Of a DNA stretch of 6,057 bases, positions 1 to 4,621 are shown piece after piece. The notes beneath the pieces were generated by a model. The model did not search any database and was not told the origin of the DNA. It saw only the letters and a list, made by a program, of their open reading frames with translations. The stretch's first letter is position 1. Every line of letters starts with the position of its first letter. This DNA is from Treponema sp. (GTDB lineage Bacteria; Spirochaetota; Spirochaetia; Treponematales; Breznakiellaceae), in the NCBI GenBank assembly GCA_009780285.1, contig WRAL01000099.1, forward strand, positions 1 through 6,057, given 5' to 3'. The position numbers and the translations under genes were made by a program.

Positions 1-613
1 CGAAGTCCACGTCCTGAACGCCGTAGGGAACGCCGCAATAGCGCGCGTCGCGGTTAAGGTAGTCAAGCTTGTCCGGGTCGAGGCAGCCGGAAAGCAGCTT
101 CCGGTAAAAAAGCAGCTCGTCGGAGGCGCCGGCCGGCGACATGCCCTGGTCGATTATGGCCGCGCAGAAGCCGGGGTCGGCGCCGCACTTCGCAACGAGC
201 GAGCGCGTCGGCTCCCGCAGGATCAGCTCCGCGGTGAGCGCCTCGTGCGAGCGCAGGGGAAGATCCTTTAGCGAATGCGTGTAGGGAAAATGGCCCAGAT
301 CGTGAAGGAGGCAGGCGCAGAGAAAGGACATCGCGCCCTCGCGCCCTATCCAATCGGCGCCGCGCATGGCAAGCCCGCGCAAAAGCCGCCTGCCCAGGTG
401 GTAAACGCCCAGCGAATGGCTCGCGCGGGTGTGCGTGGCGCCGGGGTACAGCCGGTAAACGGGGCCAAGCTGCAAAATCCGGTGCAGGCGCATGAAGGGC
501 GCGCTTTCCAGAAGCGCCTCAAGGCCCCGCGTCAGATAGACGTGCCCCCAAAGCCCGTCCCTTACCGGATGCGCGAAGCCCTCGGCCAAAAATCCCTGAA
601 TTGAAGCGCTCAT
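1..613 (-). CDS. HD-domain nucleotide phosphohydrolase (SAMHD1/COG1078-like), 3' part missing
   Basis: The first 204 residues of an HD-superfamily metal-dependent phosphohydrolase are present; the gene runs off the left edge. The family motifs appear in order: THTRASHSLG at residues 60-69 (metal ligand H66), HDLGH at 104-108 (H104 and D105), an HE pair at 123-124, and LDPDKLDYLNRDARYCG at 178-194. In the last motif D181 aligns with the fourth metal ligand, and K182, Y185 and D189 match the nucleotide-contacting residues of SAMHD1. Characterised relatives hydrolyse dNTPs or other nucleoside triphosphates in the cytoplasm; the substrate here cannot be read from sequence. Family members are commonly about 400 residues, so roughly half is missing. 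The ATG at 613 is the only sensible start before the neighbouring divergent gene. It lacks a strong Shine-Dalgarno sequence, and a TATACT hexamer lies only 10 bp upstream, so the leader may be very short. Confidence 0.93.
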   Translation of the reverse strand, partial: MSASIQGFLAEGFAHPVRDGLWGHVYLTRGLEALLESAPFMRLHRILQLGPVYRLYPGATHTRASHSLGVYHLGRRLLRGLAMRGADWIGREGAMSFLCACLLHDLGHFPYTHSLKDLPLRSHEALTAELILREPTRSLVAKCGADPGFCAAIIDQGMSPAGASDELLFYRKLLSGCLDPDKLDYLNRDARYCGVPYGVQDVDF

Positions 614-623
614 TACGCGCCAC

Positions 624-629
624 AGTATA
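624..629 (-). promoter_or_regulatory. Possible -10 box of the HD gene
   Basis: The minus strand reads TATACT ten bases upstream of the HD-gene ATG. No good -35 box is seen 16-18 bp further up. The same bases give TATAGA (626-631) on the plus strand, with a weak TTGAAG at 601-606 (19-bp spacing), so the two divergent genes may share overlapping -10 elements. Assignment is tentative. Confidence 0.3.
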
Positions 630-644
630 GAGCAAAAGCTCCGA

Positions 645-664
645 ATGCGCTATGCTTTGCGCAT
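645..664. repeat. Inverted repeat over the start of the exported-protein gene
   Basis: Perfect 6-bp arms, ATGCGC (645-650) and GCGCAT (659-664), are separated by 8 bases. The right arm covers the first two bases of the ATG at 663, and the left arm holds the alternative ATG at 645. It could be an operator for the divergent pair or an RNA hairpin that hides the start codon, or it may be chance in GC-rich DNA. Confidence 0.4.
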
Positions 665-1448
665 GAATCCGAATCGGGGAAAAATCGCGGCCGGTACCCT
701 GGCCTTCTGCGCCTTCCTTTTTGCCGCCGGCGTCCTCCTCGCGCAGTCGGAGGGCGAGGAGTCGCAGGGCTCCGTTCCGGCCGAGCTTGCGCGCCCGGCA
801 AGGGGGGAAAGGGCGCGCCTCCCGGAAGACACGGTGATAGGCGAGCTTGGCCCCGGCGCCGCCTCCGCCGCGGAGTACGCCTTCGCGAGGCGGGTCGCCT
901 CCGCCCTGCTTGCCGGAGACGCGGGAAACCCGGCGCTCGGCTCCGTCAACCGGGCGCTCCTTGACGACTACCTTGCGATGCTGGAATCGGCGGAGCCGGC
1001 CGGCTTTCGCCTGGGCGGAGGGCGGCCAAGCCCCGACGGTTCCGTCTCGTTCATCGTAAGGTTCGTGGGAAGGGAGCTTGGGATCACCGGCGAGCTTTTC
1101 GTCCGATATACCTCGCGCCAGGCGCCGGCATCGCTGCCGCCGCAGACGGCGCCGCAGACGACGGCGCAGGATCGGGAGGACGCGCCGGAGGAAGAAGCCA
1201 TAGCGCCTGAGCCCGTCGACGGGGACGAGGAGGCGATAGCCGACGCTTACGAGGAGGATGGCGAGGCGGAAACTCCGCCCGAGCCCGAACCCGAACCCGA
1301 GGCGCCTCCGGCAGCGCCCGCGCCGGCCGTAATCGAATGGGTCTGGGTTTTTGACGGCCTTATTCTTGAGGCGCCTCGCAGCCGCGAGGAGGAAAACGCG
1401 ATCGCCCGCCAAAGCGTCCCGACTCCGGCGCGCAGCAGGCTCTTTTAG
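663..1448 (+). CDS. Exported protein of unknown function with acidic proline-rich segment
   Basis: A 261-residue protein I do not recognise. It begins with a signal-peptide-like segment: basic N-terminus (R5, K7), a hydrophobic stretch at about 8-27, and a possible cleavage site after LLA (residue 27). The only cysteine nearby (16) is inside the hydrophobic core, so it is not a lipobox. Residues about 55-145 look globular, with an alpha-helical part and a beta-rich stretch (SVSFIVRFVG, then GELFVRY). About 147-220 is low-complexity, rich in Gln/Pro and then Glu/Asp/Pro, including four PE dipeptides from a 6-bp repeat at 1278-1301. A short ordered end follows (VIEWVWVFDGLILEAPRS). The ATG at 645, in the same frame, is an alternative start adding six residues; 663 is preferred because it gives a normal signal-peptide N-terminus. 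Neither start has a clear ribosome binding site. The long reading frame opposite it is arginine-rich and looks spurious. Confidence 0.75.
   Translation: MNPNRGKIAAGTLAFCAFLFAAGVLLAQSEGEESQGSVPAELARPARGERARLPEDTVIGELGPGAASAAEYAFARRVASALLAGDAGNPALGSVNRALLDDYLAMLESAEPAGFRLGGGRPSPDGSVSFIVRFVGRELGITGELFVRYTSRQAPASLPPQTAPQTTAQDREDAPEEEAIAPEPVDGDEEAIADAYEEDGEAETPPEPEPEPEAPPAAPAPAVIEWVWVFDGLILEAPRSREEENAIARQSVPTPARSRLF
1278..1301 (+). repeat. Hexanucleotide repeat encoding Pro-Glu dipeptides
   Basis: Four tandem 6-bp units (CCCGAG, CCCGAA, CCCGAA, CCCGAG) encode PEPEPEPE in the linker of the exported protein. Changes in copy number would keep the frame and only change linker length. Confidence 0.85.
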
Positions 1449-1471
1449 GCAGGCCCAAAAAGGCGGGGACG

Positions 1472-1867
1472 CTAGTTCCGGCGTTCCATGTTAAGGACCA
1501 GGCGCTGGACCTTGCAGGAAAAATTGGTCTTGTCGATGGGCTTGGCGATAAAATCCGTGCTGCCGGCCTTGAGCGCCTCTATCACGCTGGGCTTGTCGCT
1601 GGCCGAGGTAACCATCACTATGGGCATGTTCTTGAACCTTTCGTCGGCGCGAACCTGGCGCAGGACGTCCAGCCCGGTCATGTTGGTGGAAAGGTTCCAG
1701 TCCAGAAGCATAAAGTCGATGTCGTTTCTTTCCAGGGCGTCAAGGGCGCCCTCGCCGTCGCTCGCCTCGAAGTAGCAAACCTCCTCGCCAAGCTTGATAT
1801 CGCTCACGTAGTTCTTTATCAGGTTGCGCGTGAGCCTGGAATCCTCGCAGATCAAGAAATTTATCAT
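1472..1867 (-). CDS. Single-domain response regulator (CheY-like receiver)
   Basis: A 131-residue protein that is one complete receiver domain with no output domain. The phosphorylation chemistry is intact: acidic pocket E8/D9, phospho-acceptor D56 in LLDWNLS, switch residue T87 in MVTSAS, and K109 in the AKPI motif. The domain fills the whole protein, so it must act by binding a partner, as CheY or Spo0F do. The partner kinase and target are not in this window. It is not obviously the chemotaxis CheY, because no che genes adjoin it. The ATG at 1867 is supported by GGAG (1876-1879) eight bases upstream. A strong promoter lies about 110 bp upstream, inside the end of the Pr6Pr gene. Its 3' end faces the exported-protein gene across a 23-bp gap. 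Confidence 0.95.
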   Translation of the reverse strand: MINFLICEDSRLTRNLIKNYVSDIKLGEEVCYFEASDGEGALDALERNDIDFMLLDWNLSTNMTGLDVLRQVRADERFKNMPIVMVTSASDKPSVIEALKAGSTDFIAKPIDKTNFSCKVQRLVLNMERRN

Positions 1868-1875
1868 CTATACAG

Positions 1876-1879
1876 CTCC
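1876..1879 (-). promoter_or_regulatory. Ribosome binding site of the receiver gene
   Basis: GGAG on the minus strand lies eight bases before the ATG at 1867, which fixes that start. Confidence 0.7.
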
Positions 1880-1977
1880 AGTCAAGATTGGAAACCCCCG
1901 GCCAACACGAAAGCGACGGCTCTGCGAAATATCCGCGGGTCCTTGCCTTCCGCGACAAATTCGTTTTGCAATGAACC

Positions 1978-2006
1978 ATTATGCGGAAGCTTCGATGGTT
2001 TGTCAA
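1978..2006 (-). promoter_or_regulatory. Sigma70-type promoter for the receiver gene
   Basis: On the minus strand a perfect -35 box TTGACA (2006-2001) is followed after exactly 17 bp by CATAAT (1983-1978), a five-of-six match to the -10 consensus. Transcription would begin near 1971 and give a leader of roughly 100 nt before the receiver ATG. The -35 box contains the TGA stop of the upstream Pr6Pr gene, so the receiver can be transcribed independently of the cls operon as well as by read-through. No start-site data are available; the call rests on sequence and spacing. Confidence 0.75.
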
Positions 2007-2680
2007 CCGCGCCGGCCGCGAATTTCGCGGACGCGGACGCGCATTTCGCGGACGCGCATTTCGCGGACGCGGGCGCCGGCGGCGCGGTCGTGGCGCAAAA
2101 GCAGATAGCTCAGGCCCAAAAGCAGGGCCAGCATGCCCAGGAAAAAGGCCATGACCAAAAGCCAGCCGACCTCCTGCGGCCGCATGAAAAAATACGGCTG
2201 AAAGCCTATTGCCGGGCCTATCGCCATAAACACGGCCCAATAGGCGAAAGTAAAGGCCAGCGCCGCCGGAACGTGCCGCCATCCCAGAAGGCCCTTTTTC
2301 TCGAAGACGAAATAGTTCGCCAGCGCCAGGACCATCGAAAGAAAGTGCGTGACGAAGTTCGAGTAGTCGGAAAAGAACGGGGCGGCGCCGGCTACGGGAA
2401 CCAGGGCGAGGTTGTACACGATGCCGGTGACGAGGATGGGCAAAAGAACGCCGAGCGAAACCCAGGGCCGCGCCCGGCCGTCCGGCCGCGCCAGCGCCAG
2501 CGCGACAAATCCCAGGGCGAGAAGCACATTGCTCATCACGGTGTAGTACATCAGCCTCTCGGGCTCGAATCGCCCGCCCGGAAATACGACAAGCGCCGCG
2601 CCGTGGGCGACGACGGCGGCGGCGGCCGGCAAAAAAATTTTTTGCGCCCGTGCCGCGATGTCCCTTGGTTTTTCTTCCAT
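2003..2680 (-). CDS. Pr6Pr-family integral membrane protein
   Basis: A 225-residue inner-membrane protein with six predicted helices at about 16-33, 44-64, 74-94, 107-126, 137-157 and 171-194. Helix count and motifs such as MYYTVMSNVLLAL, LVTGIVYNLALVP and YSNFVTHFLSM fit the Pr6Pr family, whose function is unknown. Both ends should be cytoplasmic. After the last helix comes a basic tail (196-225) with twelve arginines and RVREM repeats, encoded by 15-bp tandem repeats. The ATG at 2680 is preferred: AAGGAG (2696-2691) sits 10 bases upstream and overlaps the TAA of the cardiolipin synthase gene. The frame stays open far upstream through the cls gene, but that extension is arginine-rich and antagonised by the clear cls reading. 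Only 14 bp separate the two genes, so they are very probably co-transcribed. Confidence 0.85.
   Translation of the reverse strand: MEEKPRDIAARAQKIFLPAAAAVVAHGAALVVFPGGRFEPERLMYYTVMSNVLLALGFVALALARPDGRARPWVSLGVLLPILVTGIVYNLALVPVAGAAPFFSDYSNFVTHFLSMVLALANYFVFEKKGLLGWRHVPAALAFTFAYWAVFMAIGPAIGFQPYFFMRPQEVGWLLVMAFFLGMLALLLGLSYLLLRHDRAAGARVREMRVREMRVRVREIRGRRG
2020..2070. repeat. 15-bp tandem repeats in the Pr6Pr C-terminus
   Basis: Two perfect head-to-tail 15-bp copies (GCATTTCGCGGACGC on the plus strand, 2041-2055 and 2056-2070), plus a third copy with one mismatch at 2020-2034, set off by 6 extra bases. On the minus strand they encode RVREM, RVREM and RVRVREI. The unit is a multiple of three, so slippage would lengthen or shorten the basic tail in frame. 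The array ends 13 bp from the -35 box of the receiver promoter. Confidence 0.9.
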
Positions 2681-2690
2681 AAAACGCGAT

Positions 2691-2696
2691 CTCCTT
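2691..2696 (-). promoter_or_regulatory. Ribosome binding site of the Pr6Pr gene
   Basis: AAGGAG on the minus strand, 10 bases before the ATG at 2680. Its first two bases are part of the cls TAA stop codon, an arrangement typical of translationally coupled operon genes. It decides the Pr6Pr start. Confidence 0.8.
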
Positions 2697-4254
2697 ACAA
2701 TAGCGGCGCCAGGATGCGCAGGACGTCGGAAAGCGCGCGCTTGAACACGTTGGGCGCGCATTCCTCGAGCGTCATCTCGCGCGAGACCGGCAGCGTCCGC
2801 AGGAAGTCCTCCTTCACGGCGCGCGCGATCTCGGCGGAATAGGCGACGGCGCCGCACTCGAAGTGCAGGTACAGGCTGCGAAAATCCAGGTTGGCCGTTC
2901 CGACCGTTGCGATCTCGTCGTCGCAGGCGAAGGTCTTGCCGTGATTGAAGCCGTCGGCGTATTCGTAGACCTTCACGCCGGCGGAAATAAGCTCGCGGTA
3001 ATAGGAGCGCGAGATAAAGGCCACGATCCACTTGTCCCAGCGATGCGGCGTGATGATCCGCACGTCCACGCCGCTTTTGGCCGCGAGCGCGAGCGCGGAA
3101 AGAAGGCTGTCGTCCGGAACCAGGTAGGGCGTGTTGATGTACACGTACTTCCGCGCCCGGCCGATGATCTGCAGGTACACGTTTTCGCAGACGTTTTCCG
3201 GGTCCATGGGGCTGTCCGAATAGGGCTGGACGAAGCCCTCGGCGCGAATGTCGCAGGGCGCGTCGCGCCAGGGGTAGAACGAGGCGCAGTCGTCGCGGCT
3301 CCTCGCGCCGCCCTTGGCCGCCGGAGAGGTTCCCCACATTTGCAGGAAGATAAGCGCGAAGGACCAGGCGCCCTCCCCTTCCAGCATGACGCCCGCGTCC
3401 TTCCAGCGGCCGTAGGGGCTTGTCAGGTTTATGTACTCGTCGCCTATGTTCACGCCGCCTGTAAAGGCGACCTTTCCGTCTATGGCGATAATCTTGCGGT
3501 GGTTCCGGTTGTTCTGAAGCGAGGCCAGCACCGGACGGAAGGGGTTGAAGGCGAAGCACTTGATCCCCCGCGCCTCCATGTCCCGCCGCGCCTCCGGCGG
3601 CAGCGAAAGAAAGCAGCCCAGGTCGTCGTAGATCACGCGCACGTCCAGGCCCTCGGCGGCCTTGCGCTCCAGGACGTCGAGGATCGCCGAAAGCATCCTC
3701 CCCTCGCGCAGGATGAAAAATTCTAGAAAGATATAGCGCCGCGCTTTTTCAAGCTCCTCCAGGGCCTTGGCGAAAAACGCCTCGCCGGAATCGAGGTACA
3801 GCGCGCGGGTGTTGGCGAAGGCCGGAAAGCCGGCGCAGCGCTGAAGGTATCGCGCAAGGGGCTCGTGCAGGGGAAGGGCGCCGGAGAGAGCGGGCAGCGC
3901 GTCCCCGCCGAGAAAAAAGGCCGGCCGGGTTTCCTGGCCTATTCGGTCCATAAGGCGCTTGAGCCTGCGCGGGGTGGACTGAAAATAGAAGAAAAGATAG
4001 ATCGCGCTGCCGAAAACCGGCACGAGCAGGATAAGGAAGATCCAGGTGATCTTGTAGGCGGCCTTGGTGTTCCGGTTAAGGACGTGAACGCAGGCGCCCA
4101 CGCTGACCGCGCCGAAAATAAGGTTCGCGTAGCTAAAGCCAAGCTCCGCGCCTGCCAGCAGAAGGCCGAGCAGGGCCAGCTGGCCGAGCAGGGCCAAAAC
4201 GATAAAAAGCCCGCGCCGCAGCGCAACAGGGCTTACTTTTTTTGCGTGGGCCAT
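2695..4254 (-). CDS. cls: Cardiolipin synthase (phospholipase D family, ClsA type)
   Basis: A 519-residue membrane enzyme that condenses phospholipids to cardiolipin at the inner membrane. The N-terminus has a basic start and hydrophobic helices at about 13-34, 41-59 and 69-90; the latter two match the PLDc_N region that precedes catalytic domains of ClsA-type enzymes. Two phospholipase D catalytic motifs are complete: H252-x-K254-x4-D259 within NHRKIIAIDGKVAFTGG, and H438-x-K440-x4-D445 within NHGKTFACDDEIATVGTANLD. Length (about 480-520) and motif spacing are normal for bacterial cardiolipin synthases, so it looks intact. The ATG at 4254 is used. A TTG at 4263, right after an in-frame TGA, is the only possible upstream start; the GAAGG between them suits neither well, being two bases from the ATG. 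It is first in an operon with the Pr6Pr gene. Some family members use other alcohol acceptors, which sequence alone does not exclude. Confidence 0.95.
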   Translation of the reverse strand: MAHAKKVSPVALRRGLFIVLALLGQLALLGLLLAGAELGFSYANLIFGAVSVGACVHVLNRNTKAAYKITWIFLILLVPVFGSAIYLFFYFQSTPRRLKRLMDRIGQETRPAFFLGGDALPALSGALPLHEPLARYLQRCAGFPAFANTRALYLDSGEAFFAKALEELEKARRYIFLEFFILREGRMLSAILDVLERKAAEGLDVRVIYDDLGCFLSLPPEARRDMEARGIKCFAFNPFRPVLASLQNNRNHRKIIAIDGKVAFTGGVNIGDEYINLTSPYGRWKDAGVMLEGEGAWSFALIFLQMWGTSPAAKGGARSRDDCASFYPWRDAPCDIRAEGFVQPYSDSPMDPENVCENVYLQIIGRARKYVYINTPYLVPDDSLLSALALAAKSGVDVRIITPHRWDKWIVAFISRSYYRELISAGVKVYEYADGFNHGKTFACDDEIATVGTANLDFRSLYLHFECGAVAYSAEIARAVKEDFLRTLPVSREMTLEECAPNVFKRALSDVLRILAPLL

Positions 4255-4328
4255 CGCCTTCAATCATACGGCTAAAGACGGAAAAAATCACCGGCGCGGC
4301 GATTAAGGCCACGTAACTCAATTTTCGT

Positions 4329-4418
4329 AAATTACCACGGAGTTTCAGGGAGCAAATCCCCTTCCAAGGCGCGGCGCGTGCTCCCTCCGCGTAACTCCCT
4401 GTCCACCGCGGTTAATTT
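4329..4418. repeat. 90-nt imperfect palindrome with nested hairpin
   Basis: The arms at 4329-4352 and 4395-4418 can pair over 19 of 24 positions: AAATTA with TAATTT at the base, CC/GG and CGG/CCG with single mismatches in the middle (one bulged T at 4412), and a 7-bp CAGGGAG/CTCCCTG stem at the top. Inside the 42-nt loop, CGCGG (4370-4374) can pair with CCGCG (4387-4391). No T-run follows on either strand, so it is not a standard terminator. It could be a structured leader of cls, a REP-like element or a regulator site. Confidence 0.5.
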
Positions 4419-4470
4419 TCCGGCAAAACTGATTTCCCTGGATTGAGGCGCCTTCGCAACGATAAAAGAG

Positions 4471-4497
4471 TTGTCGGAAGCTTCAGTTTCCGAACAA
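4471..4497. repeat. Hairpin-forming inverted repeat upstream of the lipoprotein promoter
   Basis: TTGTCGGAA (4471-4479) pairs with TTCCGAACAA (4488-4497) with one bulged A, and the stem extends by a G-T and a C-G pair to a 4-base TTCA loop. It lies 29 bp upstream of the TTGACA box. On the minus strand it is followed by CTCTTTTAT, somewhat like a terminator, but no minus-strand gene ends there. A transcription-factor binding site is the simpler reading. Confidence 0.5.
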
Positions 4498-4526
4498 GCC
4501 AATATACCCAAACGAAAAGAAACCGC

Positions 4527-4561
4527 TTGACAACGCAACAAACGCGCGGTAAAGCTATACA
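4527..4561 (+). promoter_or_regulatory. Probable promoter of the lipoprotein gene
   Basis: A perfect -35 box TTGACA at 4527-4532. At the ideal 17-bp spacing the -10 would be TAAAGC (4550-4555), a weak match; the better hexamer TATACA (4556-4561) is 23 bp away, which is too far. The -35 is convincing but the -10 is ambiguous, so an activator may be needed. The leader would be about 55-60 nt. Confidence 0.45.
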
Positions 4562-4609
4562 TAGTTTCATTCATAACCACGCGAAAGACGGCCTTTAGGG
4601 GCGAAATTC

Positions 4610-4616
4610 AAGGAGG
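4610..4616 (+). promoter_or_regulatory. Strong ribosome binding site of the lipoprotein gene
   Basis: AAGGAGG, a full Shine-Dalgarno match, lies 5 bases before the ATG at 4622 and fixes that start. Confidence 0.85.
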
Positions 4617-4621
4617 CTCGG

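Larger units (their letters stand above)
4255..4621. other. Divergent intergenic region
   Basis: This 367-bp stretch between divergently transcribed cls and the lipoprotein gene holds no convincing gene. It is less GC-rich than its flanks. It contains a 90-nt imperfect palindrome, a compact hairpin, and a TTGACA-led promoter candidate with a good ribosome binding site toward the lipoprotein. For cls only a weak promoter is visible on the minus strand: TTTACG (4331-4326) and CTTAAT (4307-4302) with 18-bp spacing, each four of six to consensus. An 82-codon minus-strand frame at 4332-4580 looks non-coding. Confidence 0.8.

Noticed and set aside
1139..1162. Two near-identical 12-bp units (GCCGCAGACGGC and GCCGCAGACGAC)
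   Set aside because: Too short and imperfect to be a separate element; it is part of the Pro/Gln/Thr low-complexity region of the exported protein.
519..1412. 297-codon minus-strand frame opposite the exported protein
   Set aside because: Extremely arginine-rich with no recognisable domain, and it overlaps the HD gene start. The plus-strand frame has a signal peptide and a sensible composition.
1449..1471. Possible terminator between the convergent exported-protein and receiver genes
   Set aside because: There is a run of five T on the minus strand, but the only stem before it is a 3-bp GCG/CGC pairing, too weak to call.
1943..2842. 299-codon plus-strand frame antisense to the Pr6Pr gene
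   Set aside because: Charged, low-complexity composition typical of an antisense shadow; the opposite strand encodes a clear six-helix membrane protein.
2003..3559. Very long minus-strand frame of 518 codons ending with the Pr6Pr protein
   Set aside because: Only the last 225 codons are coding. The upstream part lies in another frame of cls, is arginine-rich and lacks any domain, while cls has complete catalytic motifs there. The ribosome binding site at 2691-2696 sets the true start.
4255..4263. TTG start of cls nine bases upstream of the ATG
   Set aside because: It follows directly after an in-frame stop and has no Shine-Dalgarno sequence; it remains possible but the ATG at 4254 is more likely.
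4332..4580. 82-codon minus-strand frame in the intergenic region
   Set aside because: It starts at a GTG without a ribosome binding site, has no recognisable motif, and overlaps the palindrome, the hairpin and the opposite-strand promoter.
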